A stretch of 33,061 nucleotides of DNA from Nitratifractor sp. (lineage in GTDB: Bacteria; Campylobacterota; Campylobacteria; Campylobacterales; Sulfurovaceae): positions 1-33,061 of the forward strand of contig NZ_WFQN01000062.1 in NCBI RefSeq assembly GCF_015487065.1. The letters are read 5' to 3'. Position numbers and translations under genes: made by a program. Positions 1-7,789 of this stretch are shown piece by piece (positions within the stretch are counted from its first letter, which is position 1; each line of letters begins with the position of its first letter). Below the pieces are notes generated by a model. The model saw only the letters and a program-made list of their open reading frames with translations. It was not told the DNA's origin and did not search any database.

Positions 1-137
1 ATGAAATGGTGTCCGGTGGGGTTCCAGGTCCCGGCGGCCAGGGCCATGGCCATAATCATCGAGACCCACCAGCGTAGGTGACGAACCGTTTTGCCATTCT
101 TGGTCGTTGACTTTTTGATCAGAATGTCAGGAAGCAT
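1..137 (-). CDS. Partial membrane protein, N-terminus only
   Basis: A reading frame on the minus strand starts at ATG (complement of 135-137) and runs off the window start without a stop, giving about 45 residues. It opens with a basic stretch (IKKSTTKNGKTVRH), followed by a hydrophobic segment with two tryptophans and the motif WNPTGHHF. This is the shape of the first membrane segment of an inner-membrane protein. The NPTG motif after the first helix recalls small DUF6524-like membrane proteins, but that is a weak guess. A TATAAT-like box (complement of 159-164) lies just upstream, which supports a real divergent gene. The ORF track misses it because of its length. The function is not recognised. 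Confidence 0.55.
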   Translation of the reverse strand, partial: MLPDILIKKSTTKNGKTVRHLRWWVSMIMAMALAAGTWNPTGHHF

Positions 138-158
138 TGTCGAACCTTTTTTGGAGGC

Positions 159-164
159 ATTATA
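159..164 (-). promoter_or_regulatory. -10 box of the divergent partial gene
   Basis: On the minus strand the sequence reads gaaTATAATgcc, 21 bases upstream of the ATG of the partial gene. No good -35 box was seen, which is common in Campylobacterota, where the -10 element dominates. Confidence 0.45.
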
Positions 165-203
165 TTCAAAATTGACGAAGAAACAAATCGGGTTATTCCT
201 TTC

Positions 204-212
204 TGTTATAAT
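204..212 (+). promoter_or_regulatory. Extended -10 promoter of the stator-like operon
   Basis: The sequence TGtTATAAT is a full -10 hexamer with an extended TG. It lies about 50 bases upstream of the chosen start of the MotA/ExbB-like gene. No convincing -35 was found at the right spacing. Confidence 0.5.
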
Positions 213-263
213 GGCCGAAATCGCGATTGAGCCCAGAGATTAAATTAGATGGAGGAAATGCTC

Positions 264-1394
264 ATGGCTGAAGGTCTCACCCACAAAGGGGGCAGCTGCC
301 CCGGTGTCTTTTTGACGATCGTCTCGGTCCCTTTTCTTTTTGTCGCGGCTCTGGCGGCGAGCTTTCTGGGGTATCTGCCCTACGATATCGGGCTCAATAC
401 GCTGATCACCGTCGCTTTCATCTTCGTTGTCTTTCTCTTCTTCATCCCCCACAACGCCAGCTACGCCGCCTGTCGGATCTCCAAAAACTTCGCCCTCATG
501 GAGGAGGCGTTGCAGGAGGGGCTCAAAAAGAACGCTCTGACCATCATGGGCAAGACCAAATCGACTCTGACGGTCCGGGAGTTTGTCGACGACTACTTCA
601 AGGATGTCCGGGACGACAACTATGCCCGGGTCGCCGCTTCGATCTTCCCGATGCTGGGAATCCTGGGGACCTTCCTGGCCATCGCCCTCTCGATGCCCGA
701 TTTCACAGTGCAGAGCAGTGAAAAGCTCGACCGGCAGATCTCCTTGCTTCTGGCGGGGATCGGAACCGCCTTCTACGCCTCGATCTACGGGATTTTCCTT
801 TCGCTGTGGTGGATCTTTTTCGAGCGGCGGGGGCTGGCGAGGATCGAGCGGGAGGTTCTGGCGCTGGAGGCACTCTACAACAGCCGGATCTGGAGCCGGA
901 GCGAACTGGTCAAGCACGAGCATATGGAGAGCGAGCTCAAGGACCAGAAGATCATCCGCACGCTCCAGGAGACCTTCAATCTGGACTTCATCAAGGATAT
1001 GAACGCCCAGTATATGCGCAACTACCAGAAGATCGTCGAAGATACCAGCCGCAGCTTCGCCCTGCTGGCGGAGAAGATGCAGGAGAGTTCCCGGGATCTG
1101 CGCCAGACGCTGGAGCGGCTGGAAGACCGCCGGGAGAGCCTGCGGGCGGAGGAGGCGATGCGCCGGAACATGGAGCGTTTCGTTCAGACCTCCGAGAAGC
1201 TGGAAGCGGGGCTGGAGCATTTCGATGAGAGCGTGGAACGGACCCTGGAGAAGGTCGATTTCGAGCTGGCCTCTGCCGTGGAGCGACTTGGACGGATGAC
1301 GGAGCTGATCGCCCGGGAGCAGGAGCGGATCCGCCGGCAGACACGCCATGCTGCACGGGAGCCTGAGGAGACCGGTCCCGACGGAGAGCGCTGA
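264..1394 (+). CDS. MotA/TolQ/ExbB-like channel with helical tail
   Basis: This is a 376-residue inner-membrane protein of the MotA/TolQ/ExbB proton-channel type. Four hydrophobic segments are visible, near residues 15-37, 45-62, 124-144 and 161-186. The third carries the typical glycine-rich signature IFPMLGILGTFLAIAL. The fourth is followed by about 185 residues of charged, helical, coiled-coil-like sequence predicted to lie in the cytoplasm. ATG 264 was chosen over 249 because GGAGG at 251-255 sits eight bases before it; the 249 start would overlap that site. The stop overlaps the start of the OmpA-like gene (TGATG), so the two are translationally coupled. A MotA-like channel with a long cytoplasmic tail and a MotB-like partner is the arrangement of ZorA/ZorB. 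The specific role is unknown. Confidence 0.85.
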   Translation: MAEGLTHKGGSCPGVFLTIVSVPFLFVAALAASFLGYLPYDIGLNTLITVAFIFVVFLFFIPHNASYAACRISKNFALMEEALQEGLKKNALTIMGKTKSTLTVREFVDDYFKDVRDDNYARVAASIFPMLGILGTFLAIALSMPDFTVQSSEKLDRQISLLLAGIGTAFYASIYGIFLSLWWIFFERRGLARIEREVLALEALYNSRIWSRSELVKHEHMESELKDQKIIRTLQETFNLDFIKDMNAQYMRNYQKIVEDTSRSFALLAEKMQESSRDLRQTLERLEDRRESLRAEEAMRRNMERFVQTSEKLEAGLEHFDESVERTLEKVDFELASAVERLGRMTELIAREQERIRRQTRHAAREPEETGPDGER

Positions 1395-2803
1395 TGTTCC
1401 GAAGAGACCGCCGCCCCGAAGAGAGCCAGAACTTCTGGATCTCCTATGCCGACCTGATGGCCGGGCTGCTCTTTGTCTTTATCCTCCTCATCGGGGCCAT
1501 CGTCTCCAAATCGGTGCTGATGCGGGAGAATCTCCACGAAAAGGAGAAGCGGCTGGAGCAGGCTAGAGTGGAGTTGCAGCACCGGGAAGCCGATCTGAAA
1601 AAGAGCCGGGCCAAGCTGGCACAGATGCGGCGCAGTCTGCAGGAGCGAGAAGCGAAGATCGCCTCGGGCAAAGCGCAGATCAAAAGCCAGCAAAACGTCA
1701 TCGCTCGGCAGAAAGAGCATATCGCCGCCGCCGAGGAGAAGATCCGACTCCAGGCCGAAGAGGTGCGCAAACTCCATCTCCTCCTTCAGGAGCTGAAGCT
1801 CCAGCTCGATCGGGAGCGCAGCGGCAACCAAGTGCTGACCGCACAGGTCCGGGAGATCAACAGCTCCCTCGCCGCCAGCCGAAAAGAGTTGGCAACCCTG
1901 GATAAAAAACTCCGTGAAAAAGAGAACCTGATCACCCTCAGTTCCAAAGACTTGCGCCTCAAAGAGAAGGAGCTCGAACGCCTCAACCAGCTTCTCCTGG
2001 CCCGCAACGCCAAGATCGACGAGCTCAACAAAAAAGTGGTGATCCTCCAGAACCTGGAGCAGGAGAGCAACACGACCCTGGAGCAGAAGCAGAAGAAACT
2101 CCAGGAGTATGTCAACAAGGTGATCGTCCTCTCCGGCAAACTTACCCGGGTACAGGATGAACTGAAGCTCAAAGACGAGAACCTGACCCATCTGCTGGAG
2201 GCCCTGGACAAACAGAAGACCCGCTACGACAATCTGGTGGCGCGTCTGCAGAAGCAGCGAGCCCAGATCAAATCGTTGACCGGTATTCGTCTCAAAGTCA
2301 TCGCGGCGCTCAAAGAGACCTTGGGCCACCGGATCGCCATCGACAAAAAGACCGGTGCCCTGCGGCTCTCCTCCAACATTCTCTTCGACAAAGGGAGTGC
2401 CGAGCTCAAAGAGGAGGCCAAGGCGGAGCTCAAGGATACCTTTGAGAAGTACATCGCCGCCTTGATGAGCAATCGGGCCATCCGTCCCCATCTGGACCGG
2501 ATCATCATCGAAGGGCATACCGACAGCGACGGCGGCTATCTCTACAACCTGGAACTCTCCCAGAAACGGGCCCTCGCGGTCATGAAGTATCTGCTGAGCC
2601 TCCCCATCTCCCAGAAATACCACCTCAAAAAGTACCTGGTCGCCAGCGGACGGGCCTACATGGACCGGATCATCCGCCACGGCAAAGAGGACAAAGAGGC
2701 TTCCCGGCGGATCGAGATCAAATTCACCCTCAAAAACCGGGATGCGATGTATGAGATCGAAAGGATCCTCGATGCGGGAAAGACCCAGCGTCAGCTCTTT
2801 TGA
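1394..2803 (+). CDS. MotB/OmpA-like protein with long coiled coil
   Basis: This 469-residue protein is the likely stator partner of the upstream channel. Residues 13-38 (FWISYADLMAGLLFVF) form a single MotB-like membrane helix, with an aspartate (D20) at the position where MotB and ZorB carry the ion-binding acid. Residues of about 42-305 are an almost uninterrupted charged coiled coil. From about residue 328 an OmpA-type peptidoglycan-binding domain follows (ILFDKGSAEL, then GHTDSD near 374, and SRRIEIKF). The start overlaps the upstream stop by one base. By family knowledge the C-terminal domain binds the cell wall and the helix pairs with the channel. The coiled coil is much longer than in MotB or in ZorB as I know them, which is the odd feature. 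Confidence 0.85.
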   Translation: MFRRDRRPEESQNFWISYADLMAGLLFVFILLIGAIVSKSVLMRENLHEKEKRLEQARVELQHREADLKKSRAKLAQMRRSLQEREAKIASGKAQIKSQQNVIARQKEHIAAAEEKIRLQAEEVRKLHLLLQELKLQLDRERSGNQVLTAQVREINSSLAASRKELATLDKKLREKENLITLSSKDLRLKEKELERLNQLLLARNAKIDELNKKVVILQNLEQESNTTLEQKQKKLQEYVNKVIVLSGKLTRVQDELKLKDENLTHLLEALDKQKTRYDNLVARLQKQRAQIKSLTGIRLKVIAALKETLGHRIAIDKKTGALRLSSNILFDKGSAELKEEAKAELKDTFEKYIAALMSNRAIRPHLDRIIIEGHTDSDGGYLYNLELSQKRALAVMKYLLSLPISQKYHLKKYLVASGRAYMDRIIRHGKEDKEASRRIEIKFTLKNRDAMYEIERILDAGKTQRQLF

Positions 2804-2960
2804 ACCGATCCGTCTCAGGGAGGCGGTGCGGAAGCTGGAACGGCAGCTGCGGGAGATGGAGGGGCAGGGGCGGATGACCCATCCCACCCCTCCGCCAAAG
2901 GTTCATAAAGAACGCCCCGGAATTCTGCGTCGATGGTGGCGCCTCCTTTTCGGGAGCTGA
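2772..2960 (+). CDS. Small basic protein coupled to the OmpA-like gene
   Basis: This 62-residue reading frame starts inside the end of the OmpA-like gene (32-base overlap), with AAGGA a few bases before its ATG. It has a charged helical N-terminal half (LREAVRKLERQLREMEG), a PTPPPK linker and a very basic aromatic tail (RRWWRLLFG). The track's earlier start at 2742 lacks a better ribosome site. The tail could bind a membrane surface or partner with the stator tail, but this is speculation. It matches no family I recognise. Its tight coupling to the two upstream genes is the best sign that it is real. Confidence 0.5.
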   Translation: MRERPSVSSFEPIRLREAVRKLERQLREMEGQGRMTHPTPPPKVHKERPGILRRWWRLLFGS

Positions 2961-2981
2961 GAAAGAGTGAAGAACTCTTTT

Positions 2982-3079
2982 CGTTCCCATCCGTCCTCGG
3001 TGGGAACGCTTACGAGAGTGATTAACCTTTGATGAATCTTCTACATCGGGATATGCATTCCCACCAGGATGGTGGGAAC
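2982..3079. repeat. Two copies of a GTTCCCA/TGGGAAC hairpin repeat
   Basis: Copy one (2982-3008) has CGTTCCCA pairing with TGGGAACG across an 11-base loop. Copy two (3057-3079) has TTCCCACC pairing with GGTGGGAA across a 5-base loop. The two share orientation and core and lie about 50 bases apart in non-coding DNA. REP-like palindromes with this GTTCCCAC core occur in many bacterial genomes. Confidence 0.7.
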
Positions 3080-3112
3080 GAGAGGAAAAACCTAAGAGTT
3101 GCGCTTGCGTCA

Positions 3113-3183
3113 TCCTGAACTTAATTCAGGACCCACGGTTTAATGGGTATTCAAAGCCCTGGATTCCGGGTCAAGCCCGGAAT
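3113..3183. repeat. Composite palindromic intergenic repeat
   Basis: Two stems are visible: TCCTGAA with TTCAGGA (3113-3119 and 3125-3131), and ATTCCGGG with CCCGGAAT (3163-3170 and 3176-3183). The second lies in the widespread phrase ggattccgggtcaagcccgg, known as a dispersed intergenic element in many proteobacteria. It may also serve as a terminator between the convergent genes on either side, although no U tract follows directly. Confidence 0.65.
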
Positions 3184-3208
3184 GACGGTTGTTTTTCAGA
3201 ACACTTAA

Positions 3209-3664
3209 TTACTGTTGCAGATGCAGATCCTTTTGCAACCGTTCAAAGGCATGACGGATGTCGGAAGCTTCCGGTGCATGGGTCAGATCGACGTAGTAGC
3301 TGTAGAGCAGATCCATTCCCCTATGTAGCTCCATCCGCAGATAGGCACTGGGAAAATCGCTGGTGGCTTTCTTGGGAGCGTTGCCGAAGGAGTGGCAGAC
3401 GATCTCCTCTTTGGTGGTGAGGATCAGAGTGTAGGGGCATTGAGCCTTGAAGGGGTAGAGTGCGGTGATGGTTTTTCGGGCCGTTGGATCGGGAGGAGAG
3501 ACCTGTAGAGCCAGACAGGGGATTGGGGTGTGAGTGAGGTTGTGATCGTAGAGGGTGACGAGGGGATGCTCACCGCACCCTGACAGCAGGAGGGCCGTGG
3601 CAAGACTCCATACGCCAAATCGGATCCGTTCCAAAGTGCTTCTTTCTCTTCTTGTCCGGTTCAC
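3209..3664 (-). CDS. Small lipoprotein of unknown function
   Basis: This 151-residue protein starts at GTG. After a basic N-terminus, a hydrophobic run ends in a lipobox (LLLSGC, lipidated Cys near residue 30), so it should be exported and lipid-anchored. The mature part is about 120 residues with three more cysteines (PCLALQV, QCPYTL, VCHSF). The GTG start has a GGGGTGAT stretch just upstream. A start at an internal TTG (residue 11) would leave a more typical signal length and cannot be excluded. It lies between repeat DNA and a divergent gene. The family is not recognised. Confidence 0.65.
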   Translation of the reverse strand: MNRTRRERSTLERIRFGVWSLATALLLSGCGEHPLVTLYDHNLTHTPIPCLALQVSPPDPTARKTITALYPFKAQCPYTLILTTKEEIVCHSFGNAPKKATSDFPSAYLRMELHRGMDLLYSYYVDLTHAPEASDIRHAFERLQKDLHLQQ

Positions 3665-3786
3665 ACATCACCCCGTTGAATGGAATTTATAGGATAGAAT
3701 TATAACTCTTTTCTCTCCGGGGCTCTCTCCGCGCCTTCATTCAGGGGGAGTGTAGTAGAATAGAGTCAAAAATGCAGGAGGGATCC

Positions 3787-4113
3787 ATGCAGCGAATCGT
3801 CTATCTCGCGGACCGCTTTCCCGCGGAACAGGATTTGCACTTCCAATTGAGGGATTTTTTCTCACGGACGCGACGACTGCGCAGCCGACTGGAGCAGACC
3901 CGCAGTCTCAACCGTCTGCAGCGGATGCGCTGTCGCCGAAATCTGCTGCTGCTTGAGAATTTGGAGCGGGAATTCTACGCTATCGACCATCGGGAGGATT
4001 ACCGTCATCTCCATCGGGGACTCTGCCGCTACCTCTACCTCGACGGCAGCGATCTGCTGCAGGTACTGGGGAGAGAAGAGATTCAGCGTTTTTCCCTCTT
4101 TATCCCTGCCTGA
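3787..4113 (+). CDS. Hypothetical arginine-rich helical protein
   Basis: This 108-residue cytoplasmic protein has no membrane segment. It is rich in Arg and Leu with helical repeats (TRRLRSRLEQTRSLNRLQRMRCRRNLLLL). The ATG at 3787 was chosen because AGGAGG (3776-3781) lies five bases before it, whereas the track's ATG at 3772 precedes that site. A TAGAAT -10-like box lies about 30 bases upstream. It ends 13 bases before the thioredoxin-like gene, so the two are probably co-transcribed. The family is not recognised. Confidence 0.6.
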   Translation: MQRIVYLADRFPAEQDLHFQLRDFFSRTRRLRSRLEQTRSLNRLQRMRCRRNLLLLENLEREFYAIDHREDYRHLHRGLCRYLYLDGSDLLQVLGREEIQRFSLFIPA

Positions 4114-4126
4114 AACGAGAAAGCCC

Positions 4127-4447
4127 ATGACCCTGGAAGAAGTACAGAAAATTATCCAAGAGAAGCCCGGTGTCTTGCTCTATTTTTCCGGTGAGAACTG
4201 CAATGTCTGCCACGCGTTGCGTCCCAAGTTTCGGGAAGCCTTTTCGACCCATTTCCCCCTCATCGAGCAGCTCTATCTCGATGCCCACGAGCATCCGGAG
4301 ATCTCGGCCCATTTTCAGGTCTTTTCGGTCCCCACGATGATCGTCTTCCTGGCCGGCAGAGAGTTCGCCCGTGAGGGGAGGGCGGTCAGCTTGCACGCAC
4401 TGGTCGAAAAGCTCCAGCGTCCCTACAGCATCATGACCGGTGAATAA
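4127..4447 (+). CDS. Thioredoxin-like protein
   Basis: This 106-residue single-domain protein has a thioredoxin fold. It shows the active-site motif CNVC (near residue 25) after the strand VLLYFSG, and the cis-proline loop VPTMIVF near residue 65. There is no signal peptide, so it acts in the cytoplasm as a thiol-disulfide reductase or redox chaperone. The long track ORF from 3953 is the same frame read through the preceding gene. The true start at 4127 follows that gene's stop by 13 bases. The CNVC pair differs from CGPC of classical thioredoxin, so a specialised role is likely. Confidence 0.8.
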   Translation: MTLEEVQKIIQEKPGVLLYFSGENCNVCHALRPKFREAFSTHFPLIEQLYLDAHEHPEISAHFQVFSVPTMIVFLAGREFAREGRAVSLHALVEKLQRPYSIMTGE

Positions 4448-4496
4448 CTCCCCGACACTCTGACTAATATTAGAAAATATATAAACTGAGGATGCT

Positions 4497-6371
4497 ATGA
4501 AAAAAGATTACGGCCTCTCGATCTGGGGGGATGACAACTATATCATTGAAGGGGAGACGATCCATCTCAATTACGGGATGCGCCCCTCCCTGACGGAGAT
4601 CACCCGCCAGATCCGGGAGCAGGGCTACAAGGGACCGCTGCTGCTGCGTTTCCCCCATCTGATCCGTAAACAGATCGATACCCTCTTTTCCGCCTTTGAG
4701 CGGGCCCGCAGGGAGTTCAAATACCAGGGCAGATTCCATGCGGTTTTTCCTCTCAAAGTCAATCAGTATCCCAATTTCGTCGAATCGCTTATCGAAGTCT
4801 CCCGCCGCCGCCACTACGGTTTGGAGGCCGGGAGCAAAGCCGAGCTGATCATCGCCATGGCCAAGACCCCGCCGGGGGCCCCTATCACCGTCAACGGTTT
4901 CAAAGACAAGGAGATGATCGCTTTGGCCTTCATCGCCGCCAAAAGCGGTCACAACATCACCGTCACCATCGAGGGGATCAATGAGCTCAAGACCATCCTG
5001 GAGGTTCACCGGGAGTGCAACGCCGACAGCCCCGATCCCGTCGCCCCCAAAATCGGCATGCGGATCCGCCTTCACAGCTCCGGTATCGGTCTCTGGGCCA
5101 AAAGCGGCGGCTACAGCTCCAAATTCGGCCTGACCTCCACGGAGCTGCTGGAGGCCTACGAGATGCTCAGGGAAGCGAAGCTCATCGGCAATCTGGCGAT
5201 GATCCACTTCCACATCGGCTCCCAGATGGGCGAGATCGGTCCCCTCAAAAAGGCGCTGCGTGAAGCAGGCAATATCTACGCCGAGCTCAAGCGCCGAGGG
5301 GCTGATAACCTGCGGGCCATCAATATCGGCGGGGGCCTGGCGGTGGAGTACAGCCAGCACCAGCCCAATGCCAACCGCAACTACTCCATCCGGGAGTTTG
5401 CCAATGACGTGGTCTTTGCCATGCAGGAGATCGCCCGGCAGAAGGGGGTCGAAGAGCCCGATATCTTCACCGAATCGGGGCGTTTCATCGCCGCGCCCCA
5501 CGCGGTGCTCATCGCGCCGGTGCTGGAGCTCTTCAGCCAGGAGTATCACGAACGGAGCCTGCGCCTCAAACCCGAGGGGCAGAACCCGCCCCTGGTTCAG
5601 GAACTCTATGATCTCTACCGGGCCCTCAAGCGCACCAACGCCCGGGAGTATCTCCACGACGCCCTGGACCATATGGAGAGCCTGCTGACCCTCTTCGACC
5701 TGGGGTATATCGACCTGGAGGATCGTTCCAATGCGGAGATTCTGGTCAATCTGATCGTCAAAAAGGCGATTTTGTTGCTGGACCGGGAGGATACCGACGA
5801 GCTCAAACGGCTCCAGAGTCGGATCCAGGAGAAGTATCTGGTCAACTTCTCCATTTTTCAGTCGTTACCCGATTTCTGGGGCCTGGGACAGCACTTTCCC
5901 ATCATGCCGATCCACCGTCTGGACCAGCGCCCCAGCCGTCCGGCGAGCCTCTGGGATATCACCTGTGACAGCGACGGGGAGATTCCCTTCGATCCGGAGC
6001 AGCCGCTGCTGCTTCACGACATCGATGTGGAAGAGGAGGAGTACTTTCTGGGGATCTTCCTCACCGGAGCCTATCAGGAGGTCCTGGGGATGCGGCACAA
6101 CCTCTTCACCCATCCGACGGAGGCGGTGATCGAATTCGACGAGGAGGGGGAGTGGGAGGTGCGCCATATCATCGAAGCTCAGAATCTGATGGATGTCCTG
6201 GAGGACCTTGATTACGATATCGGTCAGATGGACAAGTCCCTCAAAACCCTGATCGAAGATTCGGAACTGATCGATGAGTCAGAGAAACGGGATCTACTGG
6301 GCAAACTCTATCTCTACCTGAGCGAAAACAGCTATCTCAAGACGATTCAGTCACGTATAGGAGCCGAATAA
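4497..6371 (+). CDS. speA: Biosynthetic arginine decarboxylase
   Basis: SpeA converts arginine to agmatine with pyridoxal phosphate, the first step of polyamine synthesis from arginine. At 624 residues it has the usual length. The N-terminus (YGLSIWGDDNY) is characteristic. The PLP lysine lies in VFPLKVNQ (K87), the HFHIGSQ motif near 238, the phosphate-binding INIGGGLAVEYS near 276-286, and the substrate-side cysteine motif TCDSDGEI near 490. GAGGATGCT precedes the ATG. The stop overlaps the start of cysE by one base (TAATG), so the genes are coupled. A TATATAA-like box upstream could be its promoter. Confidence 0.96.
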   Translation: MKKDYGLSIWGDDNYIIEGETIHLNYGMRPSLTEITRQIREQGYKGPLLLRFPHLIRKQIDTLFSAFERARREFKYQGRFHAVFPLKVNQYPNFVESLIEVSRRRHYGLEAGSKAELIIAMAKTPPGAPITVNGFKDKEMIALAFIAAKSGHNITVTIEGINELKTILEVHRECNADSPDPVAPKIGMRIRLHSSGIGLWAKSGGYSSKFGLTSTELLEAYEMLREAKLIGNLAMIHFHIGSQMGEIGPLKKALREAGNIYAELKRRGADNLRAINIGGGLAVEYSQHQPNANRNYSIREFANDVVFAMQEIARQKGVEEPDIFTESGRFIAAPHAVLIAPVLELFSQEYHERSLRLKPEGQNPPLVQELYDLYRALKRTNAREYLHDALDHMESLLTLFDLGYIDLEDRSNAEILVNLIVKKAILLLDREDTDELKRLQSRIQEKYLVNFSIFQSLPDFWGLGQHFPIMPIHRLDQRPSRPASLWDITCDSDGEIPFDPEQPLLLHDIDVEEEEYFLGIFLTGAYQEVLGMRHNLFTHPTEAVIEFDEEGEWEVRHIIEAQNLMDVLEDLDYDIGQMDKSLKTLIEDSELIDESEKRDLLGKLYLYLSENSYLKTIQSRIGAE

Positions 6372-7075
6372 TGGGAGTCTGGCAACTCATCCGAGAAGAT
6401 TTCGCCACGGTCAAAAGAAACGACCCGGCCCTGCGAAGCAACTGTGAACTCTTTTTCAACTATCCGGGGGTCTGGGCCCTCTTTTTCTACCGGATCAGCC
6501 ACGGCCTCTATCGGCGCAATTTTCGACGGCTTGCGCGATTCGTCTCGGCAGTGGGGCAGTTTCTCACGGCGGTGGATATCCACCCGGGCGCGCAGATCGG
6601 GCGGCGGGTCTTTATCGATCACGCCACGGGGGTGGTCATCGGTGAGACGGCCATCGTCGGCAATGACGTCCTGATCTATCAGCAGGTGACCCTGGGAGGT
6701 GTGAGCCTCTCCCGGGGCAAACGCCACCCGACGGTAGAGGACAATGTGATTATCGGCGCCGGGGCCAAGGTCCTGGGGAATATCACCATCGGTCGTGACA
6801 GCAAAATCGGCGCCAACTCGGTAGTGATCCGGGATGTCCCTCCCGGCTGTACCGCCGTAGGGGTTCCGGCCCGGGTTGCCCAGCGGGTCGACGAACGCAA
6901 GCCGCTGAGCCACAACGTCATGCCGGACGTCAACAAAGAGGTCTTCGAATATCTTCTCAAGCGGATCGCCGTTTTGGAGCATACGCTCAAGAGCGGGGAT
7001 CTGGAGACCATGGAAAAGGCCGATCACGAACTCGATGAAGTCTACAAGAACTTCATTGAAGCCATGAAACGCTGA
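6371..7075 (+). CDS. cysE: Serine O-acetyltransferase
   Basis: CysE transfers acetyl from acetyl-CoA to serine, making O-acetylserine for cysteine synthesis. The 234-residue protein has an N-terminal helical part (residues 1-65) and a left-handed beta-helix built of hexapeptide repeats (about 70-190). The catalytic histidine is in IDHATGVVIGET (H84), and the loop VTLGGVSLSRGKRHPT is typical. A C-terminal helical tail (195-234) extends beyond the helix. It is coupled on both sides: its start overlaps the speA stop and its stop overlaps the sfsA start (TGATG). Confidence 0.95.
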   Translation: MGVWQLIREDFATVKRNDPALRSNCELFFNYPGVWALFFYRISHGLYRRNFRRLARFVSAVGQFLTAVDIHPGAQIGRRVFIDHATGVVIGETAIVGNDVLIYQQVTLGGVSLSRGKRHPTVEDNVIIGAGAKVLGNITIGRDSKIGANSVVIRDVPPGCTAVGVPARVAQRVDERKPLSHNVMPDVNKEVFEYLLKRIAVLEHTLKSGDLETMEKADHELDEVYKNFIEAMKR

Positions 7076-7788
7076 TGTCTTTTGTCGGACCGGAGCCCGG
7101 AACGCCTCTTTTTGATCTGAAGGAGTTGGAGGAGCTGGAGGAGGGGATCTTCCTGCACCGTCCCAACCGTTTCGTCGCCCTGGCGGAGGTGAAGGGAAAG
7201 CAGGTGAGGGTGCATGTGGCCGACACGGGACGTCTGGAAGAGATCCTCACCCCGGAACGGCCGCTGCTCCTTCACCCCAATTCCCCCGGAATGAAAACCG
7301 ACTATACCCTCGTCGCCGCTCAGATGGAGGAGGGTTGGGTCCTCATCAACACCCGCCTGCACCCGGTCATCGCCCGCCGCGCCATCGAACAGGGGGTCCT
7401 GGGCTTCATCCCCCGCACGCTCAAGCAGGAGGTCCCCTTAGGCGCCAGCCGCCTGGACTACCTGGCTGACGATACCTATGTGGAGCTCAAGGGCTGCTCT
7501 CTGGTGCGGGAAAATACCTGCCTCTTTCCCAACGCCCCCACCGTCCGCGGCACCCGCCACCTCCGCGAACTCATCGCCGCCCGAGCCGCCGGCCACGGTG
7601 CCGCGATCCTCATCATGGCCCTGCGCCCCTGCCGCTGCTTCGCCCCCCATCCCGAGCGTGACCCCGAGTTTCGCCACACCTTTTACGAAGCGTTGGACAA
7701 TGGTGTGGAGTATCATGGCTTTCACGTGCGCATCGATGAGGCATTGCGGGTGGTCTATGACGGGGAGCTTGGGCTTTGCGGGATATGA
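7075..7788 (+). CDS. sfsA: SfsA family protein
   Basis: This is a 237-residue member of the SfsA family (sugar fermentation stimulation protein). The family has an OB-like N-terminal part and a nuclease-like C-terminal part. Family hallmarks include FLHRPNRF near the N-terminus, HVADTGRLEE, the loop LHPNSPGMKTDYTL, and YVELKGCSLVRENTCLFPNAPTVRGTRHL. The biochemical role is not settled; nucleic-acid binding and nuclease activity have been proposed. The start overlaps the cysE stop. It is the last intact gene before the AT-rich island, and the island begins within a few bases of its stop. Confidence 0.92.
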   Translation: MSFVGPEPGTPLFDLKELEELEEGIFLHRPNRFVALAEVKGKQVRVHVADTGRLEEILTPERPLLLHPNSPGMKTDYTLVAAQMEEGWVLINTRLHPVIARRAIEQGVLGFIPRTLKQEVPLGASRLDYLADDTYVELKGCSLVRENTCLFPNAPTVRGTRHLRELIAARAAGHGAAILIMALRPCRCFAPHPERDPEFRHTFYEALDNGVEYHGFHVRIDEALRVVYDGELGLCGI

Positions 7789-7789
7789 T

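Noticed and set aside
264-2803. Calling the operon a Zorya defence system
   Set aside because: Only the motor half resembles ZorA/ZorB. No ZorC, ZorD or ZorE effector lies nearby, and the context is housekeeping. Likeness is reported, function is not claimed.
4448-4496. Riboswitch or leader upstream of speA
   Set aside because: The gap is only 49 bases and shows no conserved aptamer pattern.
4470-5672. 400-residue antisense ORF opposite speA
   Set aside because: It is a shadow of the speA frame, with low-complexity Gly/Asp/Val content, no ribosome site and no recognisable family. The same holds for the long antisense ORFs over the OmpA-like gene, secA, argG, recN and nadK.
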